Shown: positions 8,080-17,681, numbered from the stretch's first letter. The stretch is DNA of 64,000 bases from Nocardia sp. BMG111209 (GCF_000381925.1 NZ_KB907307.1:4340001-4404000); one strand, 5' to 3'. Made by a program: numbers and translations. The notes: a model not told the origin generated them from the letters alone.

Positions 8080-9492
8080 ATGACACGCACGCTGACCTCC
8101 CCACCGCCGGCCCCCGCCGGGCCCGGGACACCAACGCGCAGAAGGACTCTCGGTGTCCTCGCGGTGGTTCTGCTGGGCCAGTTCATGGCAGTTCTCGACG
8201 CCTCGATCGTCAATGTCGCGATCCCCTCGATCCGTACCTCGCTCGGCGCCACCGGTTCGGCGCTGCAACTCATCGTCTCCGGCTACGTCATCGCCTACGC
8301 GGTACTGCTGGTCACCGGCGCGCGCCTGGGCGACCGGTTCGGTCAGCGCACGATGTTCCTGGCCGGGCTGGCCTGGTTCACGATCGCCTCGCTGGCATGT
8401 GGCCTGGCGTGGAACGGGCTGGCGCTCATCGTGTTCCGCTTCCTCCAGGGTATCGGCGCGGCCGCCATGGTGCCGCAGGTGATGACCCTGATCCAGCGCA
8501 CCTTCACCGGTCCGGCACGAGCCCGCGCGCTGTCGGCCTACGCCGCCGTGATCTCCGGTGGCGTGGTGGCCGGTCAGATCGTCGGCGGACTCATCGTCAC
8601 CGGCGATGTCGCCGGAACCGGTTGGCGCGGAGTGTTTCTGGTGAACGTGCCGATCGGGCTGGCGCTGCTGGCGACCGCGCCGGCGGTGCTGCCGGCCACC
8701 GTGCGCGCGCACCGCCGGCTCGACCTGACCGGTCTGACCGTGCTGACCGCGGCGGTGCTGTTGCTGGTACTGCCGCTGGTGCTCGGCCACGAGCAGCACT
8801 GGCCGCTGTGGACCCGGCTGGCGCTGGCCGGCGCCGTGGTGGCCTTCGCGGCGTTCGTCCTCGTCGAACGGCGGGTGCACCGGCGCGGCGGCGAGCCGCT
8901 GTTCGCCGATGTCGTGCTGCGCGCCCCCGGACTGGTCCCGACCGCGGCCAACCTGCTGGTGGTGATGTGCACCTTCGGCGGCTGGATGTTCGTGATCTCG
9001 CTGTATCTGCAGGAGGCCCTGCACTACAGCGCCCTGCACGCGGGACTGGTCGGGGCGCCGATGGGCACGGTGTTCGCGGTCGCCAGCATGACCTGGTCGC
9101 GGGTGCCGGCGCGGCTGCATCCGGCGATGATCGTGTCCGGGCTGCTGCTCGGCGCCGCCACCATGGTGGTGCTGGGCCTGCGGCTCGGCGCCGGTCACGG
9201 CATGGGTGTGCCGGAACTGCTGGTGTACGCCGCGATGGGGCTCGGTTTCGCGGTGTCCTTCAGCCCCTTGACGACTCGCGCGCTGTCGAAGGTGCCACCG
9301 GCGGCGGCCTCGGATGCCAGCGGCATCCTGGTGACCTGTGTGCAGCTGGGCATCGTGATCGGAGTGGCGAGCTTCGGCTCGGTATTCCTGTCGCTGACCG
9401 GGACGGCGGCGCACGCGATCGGGGTGACCGCGATCGCCATCGGGATCACGGTCCTGGCCGCGGTCGCACTGGCGGCGCGCGCGGTCCGGTGA
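8080..9492 (+). CDS. MFS drug exporter, DHA2 (14-TM) family
   Basis: This 470-aa transporter opens with a short cytoplasmic tail, then TM1 with the family motif LGQFMAVLDASIVNVAIPSI. The motif A-type loop GARLGDRFGQRTMF follows. Around fourteen hydrophobic segments are visible, the DHA2 count. The family exports drugs, dyes and toxic metabolites by proton antiport. ATG at 8080 (MTRTLTSPPP) was selected; the frame is open far upstream but reads as antisense of the regulator there. The divergent XRE/MmyB gene is the likely regulator, and a strong terminator follows. Confidence 0.9.
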   Translation: MTRTLTSPPPAPAGPGTPTRRRTLGVLAVVLLGQFMAVLDASIVNVAIPSIRTSLGATGSALQLIVSGYVIAYAVLLVTGARLGDRFGQRTMFLAGLAWFTIASLACGLAWNGLALIVFRFLQGIGAAAMVPQVMTLIQRTFTGPARARALSAYAAVISGGVVAGQIVGGLIVTGDVAGTGWRGVFLVNVPIGLALLATAPAVLPATVRAHRRLDLTGLTVLTAAVLLLVLPLVLGHEQHWPLWTRLALAGAVVAFAAFVLVERRVHRRGGEPLFADVVLRAPGLVPTAANLLVVMCTFGGWMFVISLYLQEALHYSALHAGLVGAPMGTVFAVASMTWSRVPARLHPAMIVSGLLLGAATMVVLGLRLGAGHGMGVPELLVYAAMGLGFAVSFSPLTTRALSKVPPAAASDASGILVTCVQLGIVIGVASFGSVFLSLTGTAAHAIGVTAIAIGITVLAAVALAARAVR

Positions 9493-9508
9493 ACCGGCCG
9501 GAACATCA

Positions 9509-9551
9509 GAAGGGCGTCGCACGGATCTCCCGGATCCGTCCGACGCCCTTC
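9509..9551 (+). terminator. Strong hairpin terminator after the DHA2 exporter
   Basis: GAAGGGCGTCG begins a 19-base arm (9509-9527) that pairs with 9533-9551 with a single mismatch around a 5-base TCCCG loop. It starts 17 bases after the stop codon. There is no long T tract, as is usual in high-GC actinobacteria. Confidence 0.85.
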
Positions 9552-9610
9552 CCGTATCCGAGATGGTGCGAGCACCGGAGCCGATGATACCCAACGACTA
9601 CCAATTGTCC

Positions 9611-9630
9611 CTATGCACCTGGTTGCATAG
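9611..9630. promoter_or_regulatory. Palindromic PadR-type operator
   Basis: CTATGCA and TGCATAG form perfect 7-bp arms around CCTGGT, 29 bases before the PadR gene. PadR-family repressors bind ATGT/ATGC-type palindromes of this spacing, so autorepression and control of the downstream fadH-like gene are likely. Confidence 0.7.
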
Positions 9631-9659
9631 AAGCGAGATCGTCGGCTAGCCTCGCCGAT

Positions 9660-10208
9660 ATGGCCCTCGAGCACGCCCTGCTGGTGTCGCTGAGCGAGCG
9701 GGCCGGCTCGGGCTACGAGCTGGCCCGGCGCTTCGACCGATCCATCGGATTCTTCTGGAGCGCAACGCATCAGCAGATCTATCGGGTGCTCGGACGGATG
9801 GCCGAACAGGGCTGGATCAGCGGCGAGGCCGTGGCCCAGTCCGGCCGCCCGGACAAGAAGGTCTACACGGTCGCCCCGGCCGGCCGGGCCGAGCTGGCCC
9901 GCTGGATCGCCGAGCCCTCGGAGGACCTCGGGCCGCTGCGCAGCGAGCTCGGCGTCAAGATCCGCGGCGCCGCCCACGGCGACCGGGCCGCCCTGCGGGC
10001 CGAGGTGGCCCGCCACCGCGAGTCGCACGCGCAGCGCCTCGAGGTCTACCGACTCATCGAGAAACGGGATTTCCCCGATCCGGCGAACCTGTCCGGCACC
10101 GCGCTGCACCAATATCTGGTGCTGCGCGGCGGCGTCCGGGTGGAGGCCGGCTTCGTCGAATGGTGCGACGAGGTACTCGCCGCACTACCGCCCCGGGGCG
10201 AAAGGTGA
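9660..10208 (+). CDS. PadR-family transcriptional regulator
   Basis: This 182-aa regulator has the N-terminal PadR winged helix (ALLVSLSERAGSGYELARRF and QIYRVLGRMAEQGWI) followed by the helical Vir_act_alpha_C-type dimerisation region (GVKIRGAAHGDRAALRAEV). The domain order and length fit the longer PadR subgroup. It is the first gene of a probable operon with the dienoyl-CoA reductase, whose ATG lies 4 bases after its stop. The palindrome just upstream of its start is its likely binding site. The inducer is unknown; phenolic or acyl compounds are known ligands elsewhere in the family. Confidence 0.88.
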   Translation: MALEHALLVSLSERAGSGYELARRFDRSIGFFWSATHQQIYRVLGRMAEQGWISGEAVAQSGRPDKKVYTVAPAGRAELARWIAEPSEDLGPLRSELGVKIRGAAHGDRAALRAEVARHRESHAQRLEVYRLIEKRDFPDPANLSGTALHQYLVLRGGVRVEAGFVEWCDEVLAALPPRGER

Positions 10209-10212
10209 ACCA

Positions 10213-12243
10213 GTGAACCGTTATCCACACCTGTCCGAACCGCTGCCGGTCGGCTCCGTCACCCTGCGCAATCGCGTGGTGATGGGCTCGATGCACACCG
10301 GGCTGGAGGACCGCGCGTGGGATATCCACCGGCTCGCAGCGTATTTCGCCGAACGCGCGCGCGGCGGCGTCGGGCTGATCATCACCGGCGGCTACTCCCC
10401 CAATCGCGAGGGCTGGCTGTTGCCGTTCGGTGCCAAGCTCACCGGCCGGTCCGAGGCCTACCGGCACCGCGCCGTCACCGCGGCGGTGCACGCCGAGGGC
10501 GGCCGGATCGCCCTGCAGATCCTGCACGCCGGCCGGTACGCCTATGTGCCGTTCAGCGTGTCCGCCTCCTCGATCAAGGCCCCGATCAACCCCTTCCGGC
10601 CGCGGGCGCTGTCGGACCGCGGCGTGGAACGGACCATCGAGGACTATGTGCGCTGCGCGCGGCTGGCGCAGTTCGCGGGCTACGACGGCGTCGAGGTGAT
10701 GGGCGGCGAGGGCTACCTGATCAACCAGTTCCTCGCGCCGCGCACCAACAAACGGACCGACCGCTGGGGTGGTACGGCCGCGAACCGGCGGCGCTTCGCG
10801 CTGGAGATCGTGCGGCGCATCCGCGCCGCGGTCGGCGCCGACTTCCTCATCGTCTTCCGCCTGTCCATGGCGGAATTCGTCGAGCACGGCCAGACCGAGA
10901 CCGAAATTTTGGAACTGGCAAGGGAATTGGAGGCCGCCGGGGTCTCGATCCTCAACACCGACATCGGCTGGCACGAGGCCCGGGTACCGACCATCGTCAC
11001 CTCGGTGCCGCGCGCCGCGTTCGCCGAGTTCACCGCGAAGATCACCGCGCAGGTGAGCATTCCGGTCTGCGCCTCGAACCGGATCAACATGCCCGAGACC
11101 GCGGAGGAGATCCTCACCCGCGGCGACGCCGACCTGGTGTCGCTGGCCCGGCCGCTGCTCGCCGATCCGGACTGGGTGAACAAGGCGCTGGACACCCGCG
11201 AGGACGAGATCAACACCTGCATCGCCTGCAACCAGGCCTGCCTGGACCACGCGTTCGCGCGAAAGACGGTGTCCTGCCTGCTCAATCCGCGCGCGGGGCA
11301 CGAGACCGAACTCCTGCTGCTGCCCACCCGCCGGCGTAAGCGCGTCGCCGTCGTCGGCGCCGGCCCGGCCGGACTGTCGGCGGCGGTGAACCTCGCCGAA
11401 CGCGGCCACGAGGTCGACCTGTTCGAGGCCGACGACAGGATCGGCGGCCAGTTCGACATCGCCCGCCGCATCCCCGGCAAGGAGGAATTCGCCGAAACCC
11501 TGCGCTATTTCACCCGCAAACTGGAGGTCGGCGGCGTCCGGGTGCACCTGAACCGGCGGGTCACCGCGGCCGAACTGGTCGAGGGCCGGTACGACCACGT
11601 GGTGCTGGCCACCGGTGTGCGCCCGCGTATCCCGGACATCCCGGGCATCGACCATCCCAAGGTGCTCACCTACGCCGAACTGATCCGCGAGCAGAAACCG
11701 GTCGGCCGCAAGGTGGCGGTGATCGGCGCCGGCGGAATCGGTTACGACGTCAGCGAATTCCTCACCGTCGAGGGACATCCCACCCTGAAACTCGACGAGT
11801 GGAAGGAGGAATGGGGCGTCACCGCCGACGATCCCGAGGCGCGGGGACAGCTCACCACCGCACGTCCCGCCCCGGCCGCTCGGGAAGTGGTGCTGCTGCA
11901 ACGGAAGTCGGGCCCGTTCGGGAAGAGTCTCGGCAAGACCACCGGCTGGGTGCACCGGGCGGCGTTGCAGGCCAAGGGCGTCGAGCAACTCGGCGGCGTC
12001 AACTACGAGCGCATCGACGACCGGGGCCTGCACATCAGCTTCGGCGAGAAGCGGCAGCATCCCCGCGTGATCGACTGCGACAACGTGATCGTCTGCGCCG
12101 GACAGGAATCCGTGCGCGATCTGGTCGAGCCGCTGGCGGCCGCGGGCATCACCACCCACCTCATCGGCGGCGCCGAACTGGCCGCCGAACTGGATGCCGA
12201 GCGCGCCATCGACCAGGGCACCCGATTGGCGGCGGGCCTGTGA
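10213..12243 (+). CDS. fadH: NADPH-dependent 2,4-dienoyl-CoA reductase (FadH)
   Basis: This 676-aa iron-sulfur flavoenzyme reduces 2,4-dienoyl-CoA intermediates so that unsaturated fatty acids can enter beta-oxidation. An old-yellow-enzyme FMN barrel occupies about residues 1-330 (GYDGVEVMGGEGYLINQFL). The [4Fe-4S] ligands are Cys336, Cys339, Cys343 and Cys355, within CIACNQAC...C. The C-terminal half carries FAD binding (VVGAGPAGLSAAVNLAERG near 380) and NADPH binding (VIGAGGIGYDVSEFL near 505). Length and order match E. coli FadH. It follows the PadR gene closely and overlaps the next gene by GTGA, so the three are co-transcribed. Confidence 0.93.
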   Translation: MNRYPHLSEPLPVGSVTLRNRVVMGSMHTGLEDRAWDIHRLAAYFAERARGGVGLIITGGYSPNREGWLLPFGAKLTGRSEAYRHRAVTAAVHAEGGRIALQILHAGRYAYVPFSVSASSIKAPINPFRPRALSDRGVERTIEDYVRCARLAQFAGYDGVEVMGGEGYLINQFLAPRTNKRTDRWGGTAANRRRFALEIVRRIRAAVGADFLIVFRLSMAEFVEHGQTETEILELARELEAAGVSILNTDIGWHEARVPTIVTSVPRAAFAEFTAKITAQVSIPVCASNRINMPETAEEILTRGDADLVSLARPLLADPDWVNKALDTREDEINTCIACNQACLDHAFARKTVSCLLNPRAGHETELLLLPTRRRKRVAVVGAGPAGLSAAVNLAERGHEVDLFEADDRIGGQFDIARRIPGKEEFAETLRYFTRKLEVGGVRVHLNRRVTAAELVEGRYDHVVLATGVRPRIPDIPGIDHPKVLTYAELIREQKPVGRKVAVIGAGGIGYDVSEFLTVEGHPTLKLDEWKEEWGVTADDPEARGQLTTARPAPAAREVVLLQRKSGPFGKSLGKTTGWVHRAALQAKGVEQLGGVNYERIDDRGLHISFGEKRQHPRVIDCDNVIVCAGQESVRDLVEPLAAAGITTHLIGGAELAAELDAERAIDQGTRLAAGL

Positions 12244-12854
12244 CCGCCGGACCACTGCTCGACCGGATCGGCCTGCCCGGCGACGAGAGTGCCTGGACGG
12301 CACTGGGTTTCGACCTCGCCGCGGGCGGCTTCGCACTCGGCGCGGTGACCTGCACCGTCGGCGCCGAACCGGCCTGGGGCTTCGACGTGGTGCACGCCGA
12401 TCCGGCGGTGCTCGGAATTCCGGTGCCGGACCGGATCCCCACCGCGAGCACGCCGCCCGGAATCGACCCGCCCGCAAGCCATCCCAACCATTCGAGCTAT
12501 GTGGATCACCTCGTCTACTGGGTGCCCGACCTGGACGACGCCGTGACCGCGCTGAACGCCGTGCTCGGTACCGAACCGCGCCGCCGCTTCCATCCCCGCG
12601 GCCCGTCCAGCCCCGAGATGGCGTTCTACCGCGTCGGCAAGCCGTTCCTGGAGGTGGTCTCCTCCGGCCGGCCGCCGATCCTGGCGGGGATCGCCTTCGG
12701 CACCACCGACCTGGACGCCACCGTCGCGGCGGTCCGGGCGGCCGGTGGCCCGATCGGTGATCCGAAACCCGCCGTCCAGGGTGGCCGCATCGCCAGTGTG
12801 TGGCACGGCCATCTCGAGTGGGGCATCGCATTTCTGGAGCCGAAACCCCGATGA
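12240..12854 (+). CDS. VOC-family (glyoxalase-like) protein
   Basis: A 204-aa vicinal-oxygen-chelate protein. The central part reads SYVDHLVYWVPDLDDAVTAL, a classic beta-alpha-beta-beta-beta start with the metal-ligand histidine, and a later strand contains FLEVV with its glutamate. The C-terminal half repeats the fold more weakly (GTTDLDATVAAVRAAGGPIG). Substrate cannot be deduced. The GTG start overlaps the fadH stop, which ties it to fatty acid or xenobiotic acyl-CoA metabolism. A role as an epimerase, isomerase or dioxygenase-like enzyme is equally possible. Confidence 0.8.
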   Translation: MTAGPLLDRIGLPGDESAWTALGFDLAAGGFALGAVTCTVGAEPAWGFDVVHADPAVLGIPVPDRIPTASTPPGIDPPASHPNHSSYVDHLVYWVPDLDDAVTALNAVLGTEPRRRFHPRGPSSPEMAFYRVGKPFLEVVSSGRPPILAGIAFGTTDLDATVAAVRAAGGPIGDPKPAVQGGRIASVWHGHLEWGIAFLEPKPR

Positions 12855-12938
12855 GAACGGCGCCGGTCGCACACGTTCGCCGGTCGCCGCACCGTGCGAC
12901 GGTCGAGTACCGCCGCACGTCACGGTAGGCTGCCGGGC

Positions 12939-13736
12939 GTGAGTCTGCCTGCACCCACCGCCGACAACCGTGCCGTCGTCACCGGAGCCTCCCAGGGCAT
13001 CGGTACCGCGCTCGCCGAAGAGCTTGCGCGGCGCGGATATTCGCTGATCCTGGTGGCCCGCCGCAAGGAACTGCTGACCGAGCTGGCGGCCCGGCTCGGC
13101 GACCGTTACGGCGTCACCGCCGAGGTGCGCGCCGTCGACCTGTCCGATCGCGAGCAGCGCGCGCCGCTGTCGAACGAGCTGGCCGAGCGGGAGATCGCGA
13201 TCCTCTGCAACAACGCCGGCGTCGCCACCTTCGGCCCGATCTCGAAGCTCGACCCGGCCTACGAACGCGCCCTGGTGGAGCTCAATTCCGTCGCCGTGCA
13301 CGACCTCACCCTGTCGGTGCTGCCCGGCATGCTGGCCCGGCACTCCGGCGGCATCCTGATCACCGGCTCCGTCGCCGGCAACATGGCCGTCCCGAACAAC
13401 GCCACCTACGCCGCCACCAAGGCGTTCACCAACTCGTTCTCCGAATCGCTGCGCGGGGAGCTCGGCGGCACCGGCGTCAACGTCACCCTGCTCGCTCCCG
13501 GCCCGGTCCGCACCCAGAATCCGAATCAGGAGGACGTCGGTACCAAGATCCCCGAATTCGTCTGGGTATCGGCCGCGCACACCGCCAAACTGTCCATCGA
13601 TTCGCTGGCCCGCAACAAGATGCGGGTGGTCCCGGGCCTGATCAGCAAGGGTATGAGCGTGACCGGGCAGTACGCGCCGCGCGCGCTGACCGCGCCGGTG
13701 GTCGGCGCGATCTACAAGCGGATGGGTGGCCGGTAA
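12939..13736 (+). CDS. cmrA: Short-chain dehydrogenase CmrA, probable mycolate ketoreductase
   Basis: This 265-aa SDR shows the NADPH motif TGASQGIG near the N-terminus, NNAGVATFGPI, and the catalytic YAATK. Length and many segments (ILCNNAGVATFGPI, VAVHDLTLSVLPGML, NKMRVVPGLISKGMSV, YAPRALTAPVVGAIYKR) closely resemble M. tuberculosis Rv2509/CmrA as I remember it. CmrA reduces the beta-keto group of the newly condensed mycolic acid precursor. Its neighbours, a HerA-like ATPase and orn, also match the mycobacterial order, which supports the assignment and a mycolic-acid-producing host. GTG at 12939 is preferred over an earlier in-frame ATG. Confidence 0.88.
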   Translation: MSLPAPTADNRAVVTGASQGIGTALAEELARRGYSLILVARRKELLTELAARLGDRYGVTAEVRAVDLSDREQRAPLSNELAEREIAILCNNAGVATFGPISKLDPAYERALVELNSVAVHDLTLSVLPGMLARHSGGILITGSVAGNMAVPNNATYAATKAFTNSFSESLRGELGGTGVNVTLLAPGPVRTQNPNQEDVGTKIPEFVWVSAAHTAKLSIDSLARNKMRVVPGLISKGMSVTGQYAPRALTAPVVGAIYKRMGGR

Positions 13737-13880
13737 CACACCGTCGTCAGCAGCGCGTCAAGATCGCAAGCTCGCGTATCAAAGGACCGTATCCGGCCGA
13801 TCCGATGATCGACTACCAGGCGTAGTTCTGGCGTTGACCCCGCAGCACCATCGAAAGCGGGGCGAACAGCAGGAGACACC

Positions 13881-15224
13881 TTGACACTGCTCGAGATCTG
13901 CCCGTCCTTGCGCGCGGGGATGTCGTCGCCCCGGCTGGACTCCGGCGTCTGGCCGTGCGACACCCACTACGACGAGCTGGGCCGCGTCACGCTCGGCGGC
14001 GTGGCGCTCAGCGATGTCGCCGACCAGTACGGCACCCCCACCTACGTGCTGGACGAGGGCGAGGTGCGCCGCCGCTGCCGGGCCTATCGGAAATACTTCC
14101 CGGACGCGGAGATCATCTACGCCGCGAAGGCCCTGATGATCCGCTCGGTGGCGACCTGGGTGGCCGAGGAGGGCCTGTCGGTGGACGTCTGTTCCGCCGG
14201 TGAGCTCGCCATCGCGCTGGCCGCCGGCGTGGACCCGCGGCGCATCGTGCTGCACGGCAGCGGTAAGCCGTTCGCCGAACTCGAGACCGCCGTCGCCGCG
14301 GGTGTGGGCCGCATCGTGATCGACTCCCTCACCGAGATCACGCTGCTGGCCGCCCTGGCGACCCGCCCCCAGCAGGTGCTGCTGCGCCTGTCCCCCGATA
14401 TCGACGTGCACGGCCACCCGGCCGTCCGCACGGGTGTCGTCGACCAGAAGTTCGGCTTCCCGCTGGGCAGCACCCAGGCGACCGAGGCGATCGAACGCAT
14501 CCTGCGCCAGCCGATGCTGCAACTGGTCGGCTTCCACTGCCATCTGGGCTCGCAGATCCACGACGCCGACTTCTACGGCGAGGCGGTCCGCCGCATGGTC
14601 GCCGAGATGGCCCGGGTCCGCCGCGAGCACGGCATCCTGCTCCCGCAACTCGACCTCGGCGGCGGCCACGCCGTCGCCTACCGCGGCGGCGACCCGGAGA
14701 TGTCGCTGCCGGTCCTGGCCGACATCGTCGAGGACGCGCTGGACGCGGCCTGTTCCCTGCACCACTTCCCGCGCCCCCGGATCGCCCTGGAACCCGGCCG
14801 CGCGATCGTCGCCCGCGCCGGCGTGACCCTCTACCGGGTGATGGCGATCAAGCACATCCAGGGCGGCCACACCTACGTGATCGTCGACGGCGGCATGAAC
14901 GACAACCCCCGCGTCGCGCTGTACGGGGCCCGATACGACGCGGTCCTGGTCAACCGGCACCCCACCGGCGCCAGGATGACCGCCACCGTCGCGGGCCGCT
15001 ACTGCGAGGCCGGCGACATCCTCGCCCACGACGTGATCCTGCCCGCCGACCTCCGCCCCGGCGAGGTGCTGGCCGTCCCCTGCACCGGCGCCTACCACCA
15101 CAGCCTGGCGTCCTCGTACAACGGCGTCGGCCGCCCCCCGATCATCGCCGTCACCGCGGGCCGCAGCCGCCAGTTGATCCGCCGCGAAACCCCCGCCGAC
15201 CTCCTGGCCCGCGATCTGGGTTGA
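13881..15224 (+). CDS. Diaminopimelate decarboxylase-family PLP enzyme (LysA-like)
   Basis: This 447-aa fold-type III PLP decarboxylase has the expected active-site parts: YAAKAL with the PLP lysine, GFHCHLGSQI, the phosphate loop DLGGGHAV, EPGRAIV, CEAGDIL and GAYHHSLASSYNG. These match meso-diaminopimelate decarboxylase, the last step of lysine synthesis. Many actinomycetes carry a second LysA-like paralogue besides the one next to thrA/argS, and this copy has none of those neighbours, so another amino acid substrate is possible. The TTG start at 13881 follows a GGAGA ribosome-binding site; ATG at 13920 is an alternative. It faces the HerA-like gene across a hairpin. Confidence 0.85.
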   Translation: MTLLEICPSLRAGMSSPRLDSGVWPCDTHYDELGRVTLGGVALSDVADQYGTPTYVLDEGEVRRRCRAYRKYFPDAEIIYAAKALMIRSVATWVAEEGLSVDVCSAGELAIALAAGVDPRRIVLHGSGKPFAELETAVAAGVGRIVIDSLTEITLLAALATRPQQVLLRLSPDIDVHGHPAVRTGVVDQKFGFPLGSTQATEAIERILRQPMLQLVGFHCHLGSQIHDADFYGEAVRRMVAEMARVRREHGILLPQLDLGGGHAVAYRGGDPEMSLPVLADIVEDALDAACSLHHFPRPRIALEPGRAIVARAGVTLYRVMAIKHIQGGHTYVIVDGGMNDNPRVALYGARYDAVLVNRHPTGARMTATVAGRYCEAGDILAHDVILPADLRPGEVLAVPCTGAYHHSLASSYNGVGRPPIIAVTAGRSRQLIRRETPADLLARDLG

Positions 15225-15230
15225 CCCGGC

Positions 15231-15257
15231 CCGGCGCCGGGTTCGCCCCGGCGCCGG
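15231..15257. terminator. Bidirectional hairpin between convergent genes
   Basis: CCGGCGCCGGG at 15231-15241 pairs perfectly with 15247-15257 around TTCGC. It occupies almost all of the 34-base gap between the LysA-like stop and the HerA-like stop, so it can serve both genes. Confidence 0.75.
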
Positions 15258-15258
15258 T

Positions 15259-16893
15259 TCAGCGGCGGCGGGTGCCGAAGAGGGAGCGGCCGATCTCCCG
15301 CCCCGCGACGGTGGCCGCCGAGCGCAGGAAGCTCTTGACCGCCGGATTGCTCATGATCCGGTCGGCGGCGGACGACCCGGACTCCTCGGGCCGCGCCGAC
15401 GGTCGCGGTTCCGGTTGTGCCGCAGCGACTTTCGCCGCCATGATCTCGTAGGCCGACTCCCGATCGACGGTCTCGCCGTACTTCGCCCACAACGGACCCG
15501 CCTGTGCCCGAGCACGAACGGCATCGTCACCGAGTCCGGCCATCGACGACCGCGGCGGTCGCAACCGGGTCCACGCGACCGGTGTCGGCGCACCCTGCTC
15601 GGAGAGCACCGTCACGATCGCCTCACCGGTACCCAGCGAGGTCAGCGCCTGCTCCAGGTCGTAGACATCGGTTCTCGGATAGGTGCGCACGGTCTTCGAC
15701 AGCGCCTTCTGATCCTCCGGCGTGAACGTCCGCAGCGCATGCTGGATGCGCGAACCCAGTTGGGACAGCACCGGATTGGGGATATCGGTCGGCAACTGGG
15801 TGCAGAAGAACACACCCACCCCCTTCGACCGGATCAACTTCACCGTCTGCTCCACCTGCGCCAGGAATGCCTTCGACGCGTCCCGGAACAACAGATGCGC
15901 CTCGTCGAACAGGAAGACCAGCTTCGGCCGGTCCACATCACCGACCTCCGGCAGCGTCTGGAACAGATCGGCCAGCACCCACATCAGGAAGGTGGAGAAC
16001 AACGCCGGCCGCGCCGACTGCGCCCCCAGTTCGAAGGCGGTGATCACCCCGCGACCACCGGCGGTCCGCAGCAGATCCGCGGGATCCAGCTCCGGCTCCC
16101 CGAAGAACGTATCCCCGCCCTCGGCCTCCAGATTCACCAGCGCTCGCAGAATCACACCGGTGGTCGCCGCCGACACCCCGCCGATACCCTTCAGATCCGC
16201 CTTACCCTCCGCACTGGTCAGATGCTGGATCACCGCGCGCAGATCCTTCAGATCCAGCAGCGCCAGCCCCTGCGAATCGGCCCAATGGAAGATCAGCCCG
16301 AGCGTGGACTCCTGGGTCTCGTTCAACCCGAGCACCTTGCTCAGCAATACCGGCCCGAACGAGGTGATCGTGGCCCGGATCGGCACCCCGATCCCCTCGG
16401 TGCCCAGCGAGACGAATTCCACCGGAAATCCGCTGGGCGACCACTGCGCATCCCCGGATTCGCGGGCCCGCGCCGACACCTGTTCGCTGTTGTCCCCCGC
16501 CAGCGCCAGCCCCGACAGATCCCCCTTCACATCGGCCAGCACCACCGGCACCCCCGCCGCCGACAGCTGCTCCGCGATCCCCTGCACGGTCCGCGTCTTC
16601 CCCGTACCGGTGGCCCCCGCGATCAACCCGTGCCGGTTCATGGTCCGCATCGGAATCCGCACGCGCGCATCGGAATCCACCACACCGTCCACCACCACCG
16701 CCCCCAGTTCCAACGCCGCCCCGCCGACCGCGTACCCCGCGGCGATCACCCGCGCCGCACTCTCCGACGCACCGCCGGACGCCGCCGCCTCCCGCTCCGC
16801 AGCCTCCGCCGCGGCGGCCGCCTCCGCCGCGATCCGGGCCGCCTCCTCGGCCGCCTTCCGAGCCGCAATCGCCCTGTCCTGAGAAGTAGTCAT
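15259..16893 (-). CDS. HerA/DUF853-type ATPase (Rv2510c-like)
   Basis: A 544-aa P-loop ATPase of the helicase HerA-like (DUF853, YjgR) family. It opens with a long Ala/Glu-rich helical region (about residues 1-55) with coiled-coil character, then Walker A GATGTGKTRT and Walker B KLVFLFDEAHLLF. A further conserved strand follows at GVFFCTQLPTDIPNPVL. Members are hexameric FtsK/HerA-like motors; a nucleic-acid translocation role is suspected but not shown. ATG at 16893 is preceded by GGAGG and replaces a longer frame. The gene is divergent from orn, as Rv2510c is from Rv2511. Confidence 0.88.
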   Translation of the reverse strand: MTTSQDRAIAARKAAEEAARIAAEAAAAAEAAEREAAASGGASESAARVIAAGYAVGGAALELGAVVVDGVVDSDARVRIPMRTMNRHGLIAGATGTGKTRTVQGIAEQLSAAGVPVVLADVKGDLSGLALAGDNSEQVSARARESGDAQWSPSGFPVEFVSLGTEGIGVPIRATITSFGPVLLSKVLGLNETQESTLGLIFHWADSQGLALLDLKDLRAVIQHLTSAEGKADLKGIGGVSAATTGVILRALVNLEAEGGDTFFGEPELDPADLLRTAGGRGVITAFELGAQSARPALFSTFLMWVLADLFQTLPEVGDVDRPKLVFLFDEAHLLFRDASKAFLAQVEQTVKLIRSKGVGVFFCTQLPTDIPNPVLSQLGSRIQHALRTFTPEDQKALSKTVRTYPRTDVYDLEQALTSLGTGEAIVTVLSEQGAPTPVAWTRLRPPRSSMAGLGDDAVRARAQAGPLWAKYGETVDRESAYEIMAAKVAAAQPEPRPSARPEESGSSAADRIMSNPAVKSFLRSAATVAGREIGRSLFGTRRR

Positions 16894-17042
16894 CGCCGAT
16901 CCTCCGTCCGCCGAAGTCCCACCGTCGCCTGTAGCCGACCGACCCGAACCGAGCACGAATTCGCGAAAACCATATATCCGGTGATCACACCGCCGAGTGA
17001 CATCGCCGTGGCCGCGAAACCGCGCCGCGTAATGTTGCTCGG

Positions 17043-17681
17043 GTGTCCGACAAATTGATGGTGTGGATGGATTGTGAGATGACCGGCCTCCGGCTCGACA
17101 GCGACAAGCTGATCGAGGTGGCCGCGCTCGTGACCGACAGCGACCTGAACATCCTGGGCGACGGCGTGGACATCGTGATCCACGCCGACGACGAAGCCCT
17201 GGCCGCGATGCCGCCGGTCGTGCAGGACATGCACGCCCGCTCCGGCCTCACCGAGGAGGTCCGCCGCTCCACCGTCACCCTCGCCGAGGCCGAACAGCAG
17301 ATCCTCGCGTACATCACCGAACACGCCCCCACCGCCGGAATCGTCCCGCTGGCCGGTAACTCCATCGCCACCGACCGCGGCTTCATCGCGCGCGACATGC
17401 CCGCCCTCGACGCCCACCTGCACTACCGCATGGTCGACGTGAGCTCCATCAAGGAACTCTGTCGCCGCTGGTACCCCCGCATCTACTTCGGCCAGCCGGA
17501 GAAGGGCCTCGCCCACCGGGCCCTCGCCGACATCAAGGAATCCATCCGGGAACTCGAGTACTACCGCCGCACCGCCTTCGTCCCCGCCCCCGGCCCCTCC
17601 ACCGCCGAGATAGCGGCCGTCTCCACCGCCCTGAGCACCTCCGGGACCAGCAAGAACACCCCCCGGACGGGCACCGATTAG
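17043..17681 (+). CDS. orn: Oligoribonuclease
   Basis: This 212-aa DEDDh 3'-5' exoribonuclease degrades di- to oligonucleotides, including pGpG and nanoRNAs from mRNA decay. The Exo motifs are visible: MDCEMTGL (Asp10, Glu12), the central [15 protein letters not shown] with its Asp, and [14 protein letters not shown] with the catalytic His and Asp. The C-terminal 30 residues are a Ser/Thr-rich tail longer than in E. coli Orn, typical of actinobacteria. GTG at 17043 starts the conserved domain. tRNA-His follows 54 bases downstream, as next to mycobacterial orn. Confidence 0.95.
   Translation: MSDKLMVWMDCEMTGLRLDSDKLIEVAALVTDSDLNILGDGVDIVIHADDEALAAMPPVVQDMHARSGLTEEVRRSTVTLAEAEQQILAYITEHAPTAGIVPLAGNSIATDRGFIARDMPALDAHLHYRMVDVSSIKELCRRWYPRIYFGQPEKGLAHRALADIKESIRELEYYRRTAFVPAPGPSTAEIAAVSTALSTSGTSKNTPRTGTD

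Noticed and set aside
10054..12954. Long minus-strand reading frame opposite fadH
   Set aside because: Low-complexity Arg/Gly/Ala shadow; the plus strand has all FadH motifs.
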